DNA from: Rivularia sp963920925
GTDB taxonomy: Bacteria > Cyanobacteriota > Cyanobacteriia > Cyanobacteriales > Nostocaceae
DNA length: 64,000 nucleotides
Direction of reading: 5' to 3'
Assembly (NCBI RefSeq): GCF_963920925.1
Contig: NZ_CAWUDI010000006.1
Span: 62,001-126,000 of the forward strand
In this document: positions 33,958-42,877 of the stretch, piece after piece
Layout of the letters: every line of letters begins with the position of its first letter
How positions within the stretch are numbered: position 1 is the first letter of the stretch
The notes under the pieces: generated by a model
Told to the model about the DNA's origin: nothing
Seen by the model: only the letters and a program-made list of their open reading frames with translations
The model's database searches: none
Program-made: the position numbers and the translations under genes

Positions 33958-34179
33958 TCATTTCATATACTCTTTGAATTCTTCCAACGGTTCATCAAAA
34001 TCATCCGACATCCATACCAAACCCTTTGCACTACCAGCCTTTGCTGGATAACGTTTAATTGATGGGTTTTCTTTCATACTCGCTTCAGGTTGCAAACCCC
34101 AAGCTAATAGCAAAAGTCCTATAAATAGGACTAAAGAGTAAATTAAAAGTACCCATAAACCAAATATTTTATCAATCAT
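33958..34179 (-). CDS. Small membrane protein with antitoxin-like (DUF2281) tail
   Basis: About 73 residues from the ATG at 34179 (MIDKIFGLWVLLIYS). Residues 5-30 form one hydrophobic helix. The last 30 residues, 'KRYPAKAGSAKGLVWMSDDFDEPLEEFKEYM', look like the C-terminal toxin-binding tail of DUF2281/VapB-type antitoxins, which normally follow a DNA-binding N-terminal part. No toxin gene follows: the 149 bases to its left are repeats. It may be a decayed antitoxin joined to a membrane segment, or a genuine small membrane protein that merely shares the tail. An ATG at 34215 would add 12 residues. Confidence 0.5.
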   Translation of the reverse strand: MIDKIFGLWVLLIYSLVLFIGLLLLAWGLQPEASMKENPSIKRYPAKAGSAKGLVWMSDDFDEPLEEFKEYMK

Positions 34180-34375
34180 AGATATTTGGAGTATATCAGA
34201 GCAAATAATAATCAAGCTGCGTTATGCTTCATGAAAACACACTCTACAGCGACAACTGTGTTTTCAGTGATTGCAATATTGCTTTTTTCGGCAAAAATGA
34301 ATGTGAATTAATTCTTTTTAATTCAATTCAATTAAATTAATTTTAATTTACATTTCATTTATAGGATAAAATATT

Positions 34376-36760
34376 ATGGTCGCTGAAGTACTTACTCCTA
34401 ACGTACAAGACTTACAGCAAGACGTTATTGAGTTATTAGGGCAAATTAGCGATTTAATGAACCGTGCGAGTAATGCACTTAGTTCTGATGACGTTGATAA
34501 CAAGTATGCGGACTTTGAAAAACAAATAAGAAACGAAACCAGCAAGGTTGAAAACTTGGAGTTGAGAATGGCTATTGTTGCTCCAATGAAAGCCGGTAAA
34601 TCAACTATTGTTAATGCAGTTGCGGGACAAGATATTCTCCCCAGTCGCAATTCTGCAATGACTACGCTTCCTACTGAAATTATTTTTGATGCTGAGTTAG
34701 ATAAACCTGTTTTAACTTTAAGTCCTGAAGTTTTAGCTGTTTTTAAAAATACTTTAGTTTCCTTACGAGATCGGATTAATGAGCAGGGTTTGGAAAGAGT
34801 AAAAGAAAGACTTGCTAACTATCCTATTTTGCAAGAGATGCCTGAGTTAATTCAGGAATTAAAAGTTGGTGAGTCAATACCTCGTAAGTCTGAAGGAAGT
34901 ACAAATATTGCTCATACTTTAACTAGTTTGAATGATATTGTTAGGCTTTGCAGCATATTAGATCCGCAATCAGATCCAATTCAAAATCTTGAAGATGTTC
35001 CTCTTATTAAAACACCATTTTGGCGTTCTGTAGGAGATAATCAAGAATCTAAAACTCAAGGAAAACTGGTAATTGTTGATACTCCGGGACCAAATGAAGC
35101 TGGAGAAAATTTACGACTTCAAGCAGTTGTAGCCGAACAACTTGCTAAAAGTTCGATAGTTTTAATTGTTTTAGATTTTACTCAATTAAAAAACGAAGCC
35201 GCTGAAAAAGTTAAACAAGACGTTCAAAGAGTTATCAAGTTACGGGGAAAAGATAACCTGTATGTCTTGGTTAATAAAGTCGATCAGCGCCGTGATGGCG
35301 ATATGAATCCACAACAAGTTAAGGATTTTGTTGCTGCTGAGTTTGGGATTGGTGAAACTGGGGATAAAAACCGAGTCTTTGAAATTTCTGCTAGACGTGC
35401 GTTTACTTCTGCTACTTTTTTGATGGAATTACAGCAGTCTCCTGATAAAAAAGTTAGTGAAATGAACACAGTACGTGCTTTAGCTCAGGAAGTATATGGA
35501 ATTGATTGGGAAGAAGAATTAGAAGATGCGACAATTGACGAATTGAAGCGGAAAGCCGAAAGACTGTGGAAAAAGTCAGGTTTCGAGCCGTTTTTGAATG
35601 GTGCGATCGCTGCTTTAATGAGAGAAGCTGCACCAAGGTGTATGAAGTCAACGCTACAAATAGCAAGTCATTATTTAAGTGAGTTGAATAATGATGTACA
35701 GCTTCGGAGTAGTGCTATTGTTCAAGATGAAGAAAAACTCAGGTTTGAATTAGGAGCGTTAGAACAAGATTTAGAGTCTTTAGAAGAATGTCGTAATCGT
35801 TTAGAAGTAGTAGATAAAATTAAAGCCGATTTAGAGAGAAAATTAGATAAAATTTTTCAAAAATTAGAGAAACGAGCTACAAAATCTATTGAAATATACT
35901 TCACTGAAGAGAAATATCAACGTGCGGATATTATAAAAAAGGGAGGTATGGCTTTCCAAAGTTTTTTTAATTGGGCTTCTAAACCATTTAGACACGGTGA
36001 AATCAATTTAAGTAGTCAAGGTGTAATTGAATTTACAAGCTTAAGTGAAGCAGAAGATTTTGTGGAAGAAGCTATTGCTTCGGCAAAGTATAATGTGATA
36101 GAGCCGTTACTAGAAGAAATTCGTATAAACTTCCAAAAAGAAATTGAATATGCACGCCGAAAATTAACTGATTCTTTAGAATATGAAACGCAACCAATAA
36201 TTGAACGGGCACAAAAAAGGCTCAATGAAAGCTTTAACATTAGTTTGTCACTACCTAAATTAAAATTTGATAGCCTGACTCTTACTAATCCTCAAACAAA
36301 TATTAATTATGAAACCAGATTGATAGACCAAGGATATGAGACAAAAGTAGTTAAAAAAAGAAAGTTTTCTCATTGGTTATGGATAGTTCCGAAGAAAGAA
36401 ACAATAAGAGTTAAACGACCAGATAAAGAAGAGAGATATTATACTGTATCGCTTCAAGAAATTATTAATCAATCTAATAATTTAATTGAAGAGAACATTG
36501 ATAATATTAGTAAAGGTGTCGAGCAATATTTAGACTGTGATTTCAAACAGCGTGTTAATAACTTATTTAATAATCTCGACAACTATTTAACTAATTACTG
36601 CGAAACTTTAAAACAAGCACAAGAAGACCAAAAAATAGAGGTTGAGAAGAAATCTCAATTAACTTCTAATTTGAATTTTTTATCTTCAGAGTCTGCCAAA
36701 AAGCTTCGAGAAACAGATACTTATTTACAACGCACAAAAGACTTAATGGAGGATAAATAA
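34376..36760 (+). CDS. Dynamin-like GTPase, CrfC/RdcA (YjdA) homologue
   Basis: A large GTPase of the bacterial dynamin superfamily. The G domain shows P-loop 'APMKAGKSTIVNAV' (Lys75-Ser76), 'NSAMTTLPTEI' (switch 1), 'DTPGPNEAGEN' near residue 235 (G3), and 'LVNKVDQ' near 300 (G4). These segments resemble E. coli YjdA (CrfC, renamed RdcA), including 'MKAGKST', 'LPxRNxxMTxLPT' and 'DTPGPNEAG'. The remainder (about 430-794) is long helical coiled-coil, interrupted at about 520-545 by a hydrophobic segment (KKGGMAFQSFFNWASKPF) that could touch membranes. In E. coli the protein colocalises with replication forks and, with YjcZ (RdcB), controls a diguanylate cyclase. The next gene overlaps it by one base and is the RdcB homologue. 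Confidence 0.9.
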   Translation: MVAEVLTPNVQDLQQDVIELLGQISDLMNRASNALSSDDVDNKYADFEKQIRNETSKVENLELRMAIVAPMKAGKSTIVNAVAGQDILPSRNSAMTTLPTEIIFDAELDKPVLTLSPEVLAVFKNTLVSLRDRINEQGLERVKERLANYPILQEMPELIQELKVGESIPRKSEGSTNIAHTLTSLNDIVRLCSILDPQSDPIQNLEDVPLIKTPFWRSVGDNQESKTQGKLVIVDTPGPNEAGENLRLQAVVAEQLAKSSIVLIVLDFTQLKNEAAEKVKQDVQRVIKLRGKDNLYVLVNKVDQRRDGDMNPQQVKDFVAAEFGIGETGDKNRVFEISARRAFTSATFLMELQQSPDKKVSEMNTVRALAQEVYGIDWEEELEDATIDELKRKAERLWKKSGFEPFLNGAIAALMREAAPRCMKSTLQIASHYLSELNNDVQLRSSAIVQDEEKLRFELGALEQDLESLEECRNRLEVVDKIKADLERKLDKIFQKLEKRATKSIEIYFTEEKYQRADIIKKGGMAFQSFFNWASKPFRHGEINLSSQGVIEFTSLSEAEDFVEEAIASAKYNVIEPLLEEIRINFQKEIEYARRKLTDSLEYETQPIIERAQKRLNESFNISLSLPKLKFDSLTLTNPQTNINYETRLIDQGYETKVVKKRKFSHWLWIVPKKETIRVKRPDKEERYYTVSLQEIINQSNNLIEENIDNISKGVEQYLDCDFKQRVNNLFNNLDNYLTNYCETLKQAQEDQKIEVEKKSQLTSNLNFLSSESAKKLRETDTYLQRTKDLMEDK

Positions 36761-37767
36761 TGCAAAGTATTTTTCCTCTAACGAAATTAGCTAATAATAA
36801 AATCAGCCCTTCTACCAACCATCTCTCACAACTGCAAAACCGCATTCCCACCGTCAGCGACAAAGCTTTAATTAACTTAGTCAACGGAATTCAAGTTAAT
36901 AAAGACATTATCCGCTATCGCAAAAATCGCGGTTTCTTCGGAAAGTTATTCGATAAACTCGACGGTAGCAATAACAAACGCAAAATATTACTTGATGGAA
37001 ACATTATTGCAGGTCAAGAAGCTTTACACAATTGGGTTTTAGAGCTTACTGATTCTCTCAAAGTTTCTCAAGTTGCTTTGGAAGTTACCCAAAAATCTTT
37101 ATTAGAAGCACGTAACGCTATCCGTAATCAAAAACAAAGTTTACAAGTACAAGAAGAGAGATTCGATCAACTTGTAGAACAAATCAATATTCGTATCAAC
37201 AATATCGAAACAAGATTGCGTCAATTAGAAATACGAGTTGCTGCAAACGAAGATTTAGACAGAATAATTACTGCTTGGGCTGCTGGACAAACTTATCATA
37301 ATTTACCTTGGGTTATACAAGTTGCTTTACTCGCAAGGGAAATTTTCAGCAGTGCTGTTATTATCTACGAATTGGAAACGGGAGATACCCAACGTTTTCG
37401 GGAATTGCTAGTTAATAAAATTATTGCGACAGAGAAACAATTAACCAGCAGCTTTTTTGGAATCGGTGATTTATTAGATTGTTCCTCTACTTCAATGACG
37501 GAAGATGATAAGGAATTAACAGCAAGTTTATTAGAAATTCGTTCTTTCTCGCAGCAACGTTTATTTGATATTCCTCATTTATTTATTATTGGTACAACTC
37601 TCGAATTAGCAACTCTTCCACAAACAGCAAAACCCGGACAAATTGCAGTTTCGCTTTGTCGGAATCAAATTAAGTATATATCTCGTACCAGCGATGCGAG
37701 GGAATTTATTACTGCTGTGGTGGAAGAAACTGCGAATGATTGTTTAAGAATAATTTCAGGTAAATAA
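36760..37767 (+). CDS. RdcB (YjcZ)-family partner of the dynamin-like GTPase
   Basis: 335 residues. Its ATG shares one base with the stop of the dynamin-like gene, so the two are translationally coupled. The N-terminal third ('NRIPTVSDKALINLVNGIQVNKDIIRYRKNRGFFGKLFDKLDGSNNKRKILLDGNIIAGQEALHNWVLELTDSL') and a central coiled coil (residues 110-160) fit the RdcB family as I know it. In E. coli RdcB works with RdcA to localise and activate the diguanylate cyclase DgcE. The C-terminal part (about 165-335) looks like an alpha-helical domain of unknown function. The assignment rests on the residue pattern and on the same gene order as in E. coli; no diguanylate cyclase gene is in the window. Confidence 0.8.
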   Translation: MQSIFPLTKLANNKISPSTNHLSQLQNRIPTVSDKALINLVNGIQVNKDIIRYRKNRGFFGKLFDKLDGSNNKRKILLDGNIIAGQEALHNWVLELTDSLKVSQVALEVTQKSLLEARNAIRNQKQSLQVQEERFDQLVEQINIRINNIETRLRQLEIRVAANEDLDRIITAWAAGQTYHNLPWVIQVALLAREIFSSAVIIYELETGDTQRFRELLVNKIIATEKQLTSSFFGIGDLLDCSSTSMTEDDKELTASLLEIRSFSQQRLFDIPHLFIIGTTLELATLPQTAKPGQIAVSLCRNQIKYISRTSDAREFITAVVEETANDCLRIISGK

Positions 37768-37791
37768 ACTACATTTTGACCTCTCTCCAAA

Positions 37792-37814
37792 CCTCTCTCC
37801 TATGAGGAGAGAGG
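37792..37814 (+). terminator. Possible terminator hairpin after the rdcB-like gene
   Basis: A ten-base perfect stem CCTCTCTCCT / AGGAGAGAGG with a three-base loop, 25 bases after the stop codon. It is followed only by CTTTAAT, so termination would be weak. The surrounding sequence resembles dispersed CT-rich repeats, so it may be a repeat rather than a dedicated terminator. It separates the dynamin/RdcB pair from the patatin gene. Confidence 0.4.
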
Positions 37815-37903
37815 CTTTAATATTCCCCATTCCCTTGCAGGGAAGGGGGTTAGGGGGTTAGGTTTGCAAGTGTGTTACAAATTGAACAAAATAAAATAAT
37901 TTA

Positions 37904-38911
37904 ATGAAATCAAATCAACCGGAATTCGGACTTGTATTAACTGGTGGTGGTGCTAAAGGTGCTTATCAAGCTGGTGCTGTTCGATATATTGCAGAATTAG
38001 GATTGCAACCACAAATCATTGCTGGAACAAGTATCGGTGCTTTAAATGGTGCGGTTTTATCTTCTTATTACCCGTTTCCCCATGCCGTAGAACGTTTAAA
38101 TCAATTTTGGGAAGAGTTAGGAAAAGCAGAAATATTACGTCCTCATACAGGTACAATTCTACAAACTTTTAGCTACGCTACTCTAGCTTTTACTCCCAAT
38201 TTAAGACACTGGTTAGTCGATTTCTTAATTAAACAAGGATTAAAGAAAAATAATACCTCTATTTTTGACCCCGAACCCATCGAACAACTTTTAAAACAAG
38301 CGGTTCATCCTAATACTTTACGAAAAAATATTGAATTATGGGTGACGGTATTTCCTTCTTTAAAAATTCCCGGTTTGGGTTACGATTTATTGATTGATTT
38401 GATTCGTGCTAAAACTGGTGCTGGTGCTTGTTGGCTTTGTTTACAAGATTGTTTGGATGATGAAACTATTTATAATTTACTATTAGCAAGTGCAGCACTT
38501 CCGCTTGCATTTCCCAGTCGAGAAGTTAACGGAAAAAATTATATTGATGGTGGTTTGGTTGATAATGTACCGCTAACAGCTTTAGCAAAACGTGGATGTA
38601 AAAACGTGATTGTGATTCATTTAAAAAATGGTTCTGTGTGGAATCGCGATGATTTTCCCGAACAAACAATTATTGAAATTAGACCAGAAAAAACGATTAA
38701 TAAATCAGAAATTCCGGTTGTTGGTGTAGTGGATAGCTGGTTAGATTTCAGCAGTCAGCGAATTAGGAAGTTAAAACAGCAAGGATATAAAGATGCACAA
38801 CGCTGTTTGAATCCAATTATTGATTCTTTGATTGCAGTTAGGGAACAGCGTCAATCTCAAGTTTATTTGATTGATTCTACCGAGCAACTTATTAATGATG
38901 CTCCGTTGTGA
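37904..38911 (+). CDS. Patatin-like phospholipase
   Basis: Cytosolic lipid acyl hydrolase with a Ser-Asp dyad. The oxyanion-hole loop is GGGAKG (residues 14-19), the nucleophile elbow 'AGTSIGALNG' has Ser43, and the catalytic Asp215 is in 'YIDGGLVDNVPL'. Length (335) fits single-domain bacterial patatins such as RssA-like and CapV-like proteins. There is no signal peptide. It follows the dynamin/RdcB operon by 136 bases on the same strand. Patatins also act as effectors in cyclic-nucleotide immunity (CapV), but no cyclase or other CBASS gene is nearby, so a defence role is not established. The substrate is unknown. Confidence 0.92.
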   Translation: MKSNQPEFGLVLTGGGAKGAYQAGAVRYIAELGLQPQIIAGTSIGALNGAVLSSYYPFPHAVERLNQFWEELGKAEILRPHTGTILQTFSYATLAFTPNLRHWLVDFLIKQGLKKNNTSIFDPEPIEQLLKQAVHPNTLRKNIELWVTVFPSLKIPGLGYDLLIDLIRAKTGAGACWLCLQDCLDDETIYNLLLASAALPLAFPSREVNGKNYIDGGLVDNVPLTALAKRGCKNVIVIHLKNGSVWNRDDFPEQTIIEIRPEKTINKSEIPVVGVVDSWLDFSSQRIRKLKQQGYKDAQRCLNPIIDSLIAVREQRQSQVYLIDSTEQLINDAPL

Positions 38912-39011
38912 ATGGTGATTTGTAAAATATTTTGAGTTAAGGTGCGTTACGCTCCGCGATAACACACCCTACAAATTAATTTAATTCAATTATTCATGTT
39001 TTTCTAAATAT

Positions 39012-39090
39012 TGATGTTGGGTTACGACACGATTTATAAATTTTATTGTTATTTTTCAATATTGTTTTCGTGTCTAACCCAACCTACAAT
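39012..39090. repeat. Palindromic intergenic repeat (TTGGGTTACGAC family), copy 2
   Basis: Arms TGTTGGGTTACGACACG and CGTGTCTAACCCAACCTAC around an AT-rich centre; related to 2697-2766. It lies between the convergent patatin and SDR genes, where a stem-loop could stop both transcripts. Confidence 0.5.
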
Positions 39091-39119
39091 TTATTCCCTA
39101 TGCCCTGCGGCCCAATTCC

Positions 39120-39896
39120 TTAACCCTTAAACTGTTTTTCTAATACATTAAGTAAAGTTTCTCTGGGAATTACAGAAGATAATCCGGTGATAAACTTGGA
39201 TGCAATTCCACCAACTACTACGGCTGCGTTTCCTTGTTCTAAAGCTTTCAAGGCTTGATCGACTACTTCTTCGGACGTAGACATACTTTTAGCGGTGCGT
39301 GCTAATGCGGGAGGAAAGTTAGCTTCAGTGTAAAAATTAGTTTCTGTAGGTCCCGGAGAAACTACTAAAATCTTTACCCCATGCTGACGATTTTCTGCCC
39401 ATAATGCTTCGCTGAAACTGCGAATGAAAGCTTTAGTGGCTGCGTAAACTGAAAGATATGGGATTGGTTGATATGCTGCAATTGACGAGACATTGATAAT
39501 GCTTCCCGAACCTCTTTCGCGCATTTGTGGTAGAAATTTGTGAGTTAAAGCTACTACCGCAATATTATTTAACTGAATCATTTGAATTTGGCGATCGCAA
39601 TCTGTCTGAACAAATTCACCATAGTCACCAAAGCCAGCGTTGTTAATCAATATATCAACGCTCAATCCTTTAGCTTGAACAGCATCGAAGACTTCTTGAG
39701 GTGCTGATATTTGAGATAAGTCTTTGACAATCACATCTACTTGAATCTTGTATTGCTCCTGTAACTCTTGAGCAAGAGCATTAAGCTTATCTTCCGAGCG
39801 AGCAACGATAATCAGATTTGTATTTTTTGCTGCAAGTTTCTGAGCAAAACATTTACCGATACCACCAGAAGCGCCAGTAATTAAGGCTGTAGGCAT
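39120..39896 (-). CDS. Short-chain dehydrogenase/reductase
   Basis: 258 residues of the classical SDR family, an NAD(P)-dependent oxidoreductase of unknown substrate. The nucleotide motif is TGASGGIG (residues 7-14), followed by 'NNAGFGDYG', the catalytic serines in 'SIINVSSIAAYQ', and Tyr150/Lys154 in 'SVYAATKAF'. 'SPGPTETNFY' is the usual loop after the active site. The basic residue after the glycine motif (ARSEDK) favours NADP. It is convergent with the patatin gene and not obviously in an operon. No ribosome site stands out before the ATG. Confidence 0.93.
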   Translation of the reverse strand: MPTALITGASGGIGKCFAQKLAAKNTNLIIVARSEDKLNALAQELQEQYKIQVDVIVKDLSQISAPQEVFDAVQAKGLSVDILINNAGFGDYGEFVQTDCDRQIQMIQLNNIAVVALTHKFLPQMRERGSGSIINVSSIAAYQPIPYLSVYAATKAFIRSFSEALWAENRQHGVKILVVSPGPTETNFYTEANFPPALARTAKSMSTSEEVVDQALKALEQGNAAVVVGGIASKFITGLSSVIPRETLLNVLEKQFKG

Positions 39897-40310
39897 TTTT
39901 ATTAATAATAATTTTGTTAGCTACCCTACAGATGCTAGCAACAATTGGCATAGAGTTTGACCTATCCAAAGTCAGATAGCAGGGAGTAGGGAGTAGGGAG
40001 TAGGGAACAGTGAACAGTTAACTGACTCCTAATTCCTAACTTCTAACTCTCCATCGTCGTACTGTAATTTTTCTCTCACAGATGGGAATAATCATAGTAA
40101 GAGTAACAGGGTGATTGGATGTACCGTCTAGATAGCAATGCATTTGAGATATTACGTGCGGAGGCTCAAATATGTAGTATTAGCGTTATTACGAGAAAAT
40201 AGCTCAAAAAAAATAGCGTTTATTCGGGGATTTTAAATAACTCCTCACTTTTAAGATTCAAGATTTCAACTCAACCTTTCAACTCAACCTTTTAAATCAA
40301 CCATAAAATC
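39897..40310. other. Intergenic region with short tandem repeats
   Basis: 414 bases between divergent genes. GGGAGTA units lie at 39981-40005, followed by a run of 'CTAATTCCTAACTTCTAAC'. AACTCAACCTTTC units lie at 40265-40300 just before the next gene. No gene or clear promoter was seen. Confidence 0.45.
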
Positions 40311-41627
40311 ATGTATCGTCTTAATGATTCCGCTTTTAAAATTTTGCGCTCGGAGTTGCTCAATTGTGGTTCTAATAATGATATCGGTAGAAAAGAAAGA
40401 CAAATTGTCGCTAAGCGTTTTGAAAAGCTTCGTAAAGAAAAAGGTTCTCCCATAACTTTTGAGGAATTACTCTTATTAGTTGTGGATGTATTTCCAGATT
40501 TTAGCGAAAAAGCGATCAGAAAAGCTGTTAAAGCCAATCAACCACCGGGAATTTTCAGCGATTTGAAATGGGTGGCAATAGTTGTAGCTAGTATTGGCGG
40601 TGCAATATGGTTAGTTAATTTACCATTGCCTATGATTCGCAAACCCGTAGCTGAAAAAGCACCATTTCTACTTCTACCTTCTTACATCAGTATGGATAAC
40701 GGCTATCGTGAAGCGATCGGTGCTATTGAACAAGCAGATAGATTGATAAATAATGCTACTAGTTTAGAAGACATTAAGCAAAGTAGTGAAAAAGTTAAAC
40801 AAGCACAACGAAGTTTAGATGATTTACCAACTCAACTTTTAGGTTATTATCCCCAAGTTTATTGCGGTTTATTTGAATGTACTTGGGAATTTACTGTTGA
40901 TGAATTTGAAACAGCACGTCGTCGAGTTGCGCGGATAGATGCCCAAGCCTTTCAAGAAAAAAATGCTTTTGAGTCGGTAAAGCAAGCAGAAGAAACTTTA
41001 AAAGTTGCTAAGCAGCAATATGAAGAAGCTAAAAATACTGGAGACAAAAAAAAGGCGATCGCTCAGATGCAAACCGCAATGATTACCTTACTGCAAATTC
41101 CCAGACAAACCTTAGCTGGTAAAAAAGCTCTGACTATAATTGCAGTTTCCCAACCCGATTTAGCCAAAATAATTGCTAAAGATGGGAAAAGTGGAGTTTC
41201 GGGTAATTTAATTGAAGCAGCGAAAGTATTTGCCATGCAAGCAGCACAAGCATCGCAAAATCCACCCCATCCAACTTATAAATGGGAGCAAGTTGAAAAG
41301 CTGTGGTTAGAAGCAATCAAGCGGTTGCGAAATATTGACGCAACAAATCCCAATTATCTAGAAGCCCAGAAACTACTAGCTAAATATCAAAGCAACCAAG
41401 GAATTATTCAAACTCGACTGCAAGCAGAAAGAGAATCGCAGAAAATCCTCAATCAAGCTGAAGTGCAAATTGAAAGGTTTATTGCCAATCCCCCATCCGA
41501 GCTTAACCAGTACAAAGCCAGATTACAGACAATTGTCAGTAAATTGAAAACCGTACAGTCTGGAACAACATCTTATAAAAGAGCGCAAGAACTAATATCA
41601 TCGATCCAGAAGCAACTGAAAGAATAA
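40311..41627 (+). CDS. Membrane-anchored coiled-coil protein, unknown function
   Basis: 438 residues. Residues 1-80 form a small N-terminal domain ('LNDSAFKILRSELLNCGSNNDIGRKERQIVAKRFEKLRKEKGSPITFEELLLLVVDVFPDFSEKAIRKAVKANQPPG'). One membrane helix follows at about 87-106 ('WVAIVVASIGGAIWLVNLPLP'). The remainder, on the far side of the membrane, consists of long amphipathic helices rich in Gln/Glu/Lys, with a short Cys-containing insert (QVYCGLFECTWEF). It reads as a helical spectrin-like rod. No family known to me, though long anchored coiled coils of this type are common in filamentous cyanobacteria. It precedes the tRNA gene. Confidence 0.75.
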   Translation: MYRLNDSAFKILRSELLNCGSNNDIGRKERQIVAKRFEKLRKEKGSPITFEELLLLVVDVFPDFSEKAIRKAVKANQPPGIFSDLKWVAIVVASIGGAIWLVNLPLPMIRKPVAEKAPFLLLPSYISMDNGYREAIGAIEQADRLINNATSLEDIKQSSEKVKQAQRSLDDLPTQLLGYYPQVYCGLFECTWEFTVDEFETARRRVARIDAQAFQEKNAFESVKQAEETLKVAKQQYEEAKNTGDKKKAIAQMQTAMITLLQIPRQTLAGKKALTIIAVSQPDLAKIIAKDGKSGVSGNLIEAAKVFAMQAAQASQNPPHPTYKWEQVEKLWLEAIKRLRNIDATNPNYLEAQKLLAKYQSNQGIIQTRLQAERESQKILNQAEVQIERFIANPPSELNQYKARLQTIVSKLKTVQSGTTSYKRAQELISSIQKQLKE

Positions 41628-41778
41628 ACATAAACAACTGATAATGTATGTAGAGACGTATTAGCGTAGCGTGACCGCAAGGTCATAATTTTACGTCTCT
41701 AAAGAGGTTTGTGCAGAAAACCAATTATCCAAAAAACTTGCATTCATTGCAGAATGTATGTTATACAAATATAGCTTC

Positions 41779-41852
<74 letters not shown>

Positions 41853-41875
41853 TTGTTTGAAGAATAGTTTTTTTT

Positions 41876-42480
41876 GGTTGGTTTTTGTAAACTCTCCCTC
41901 ATCCCCTAACCCCTTCTCCCAAGTTTGAGAGAAGGGGGATTTGAGTTTAAACAAACTAAGAAGAGCGCTCAAGCGTTAATGGGCGGAGTATTGTTAACCT
42001 GCTGATTTGACTGCGTTGATCAAATAATATCTTTTGAATCGAATCAATTTGTTGGTTTTGTAAACTCTCCCTCATCCCCTAACCCTTTCTCCCAAGTTTG
42101 AGAGAAGGGGGATTTGAGTCTAAACAAACTAATCTGGTGAGGAAAGCCTTAATCCAATAGTGTCGTTAACCTGCTGATTTGACTGTGTTGATCGATAAAT
42201 ATCTTTGGTTCTTCAGCACTTGGTATGCTAACTAAATAATCGTAAAAAGGCAGAAGGCAGCTTTGCTGTAGGCAGAAGGGAAAAAAACGATTTTAGGAAG
42301 AAATCAAGTAAATAATAGTCAAAGTCTTTGCATAGTAAGTGTTGCAGCGATTTCTTGCTCATAATTTAGCATACTATGTAATGAAGAGCCATATCTTTTT
42401 AATCGAATCAATTGGTTGGTTTTGTAAACTCTCCCTCATCCCCTAACCCCTTCTCCCAAGTTTGAGAGAAGGGGGGGATT
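41876..42480. repeat. Duplicated repeat block downstream of tRNA-Val
   Basis: A segment of about 175 bases occurs at 41876-42050 and again at 42051-42206, and its first part a third time at 42413-42480. Each copy contains GGTTGGTTTTGTAAACTCTC, a CT-rich arm that pairs with GAGAGAAGGGGG (hairpin), then AAACAAACTAATCTGGTGA and, in copies 1 and 2, GTTAACCTGCTGATTTGACTG. The third copy runs into the 3' end of the DUF559 gene, so copies 1 and 2 carry decayed duplicates of that gene's last codons (AAACAAACTAATCTGGTGAG, then GAAAGCCTTAAT). Confidence 0.75.
42413..42477 (+). repeat. Left arm of inverted repeat flanking the DUF559 gene
   Basis: GGTTGGTTTTGTAAACTCTC, then CCTCATCCCCTAACCCCTTC and a CCCAAGTTTGAG hairpin half. 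Its inverted partner is at 42941-43006; the two bracket the DUF559 gene. Confidence 0.65.
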
Positions 42481-42493
42481 TGATATAAACAAA

Positions 42494-42877
42494 CTAATCT
42501 GGTGAAGAAAGCCTTAATGCTGTTTGCAAAACTTGCTGCAATACCTGTTCTAAATTTTGTATAACCTCGTGATTCTGGAAACGCAAAATTGTATAACCGT
42601 AGCTTTGTAGGTATTTCGTCCTTTCCGTATCGTAGTCTTGCCGATTATGATGAATTTCTCCATCTACTTCGATAACTAGCTTGCACTTAGCGCAGTAAAA
42701 GTCAAGAATAAAACGTCCTAGCGGATGCTGGCGGCGAAATTTAAAACCACCTATTTTTCTAGCCCTCAAAGCTTGCCAAAGTTGCTTTTCTGTTGGCGTA
42801 AATTCGCGGCGTAATTCTATCGCAGCCTCTTCAATTTCAGGTGTAGTTCCTCGAATTCTGGGGAATGATTTGTTCAT
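42494..42877 (-). CDS. DUF559 endonuclease-like protein
   Basis: 127 residues of the DUF559 family, related to Vsr-type and other PD-(D/E)XK nucleases. The N-terminal signature is 'LRREFTPTEKQLWQALRARKIGGFKFRRQHPLGRFILDFYCAKCKLVIEVDGEIHH'. The nuclease core residues are Asp in 'ILDFYC' and Glu and Asp in 'VIEVDGEIH', followed by 'DTERTKYLQSYGYTILRFQNHEVIQNLEQVLQQV'. Function in cyanobacteria is not established; small DUF559 proteins are dispersed in many genomes in variable copy number, which fits mobility. The gene lies between inverted copies of one repeat and its 3' end has been duplicated to the left. Start ATG at 42877; AGAT lies before it. Confidence 0.9.
   Translation of the reverse strand: MNKSFPRIRGTTPEIEEAAIELRREFTPTEKQLWQALRARKIGGFKFRRQHPLGRFILDFYCAKCKLVIEVDGEIHHNRQDYDTERTKYLQSYGYTILRFQNHEVIQNLEQVLQQVLQTALRLSSPD

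Noticed and set aside
34376..38911. Complete CBASS defence operon (because of the patatin gene)
   Set aside because: No CD-NTase cyclase, no ubiquitin-like or HORMA genes nearby; patatin alone does not define CBASS.
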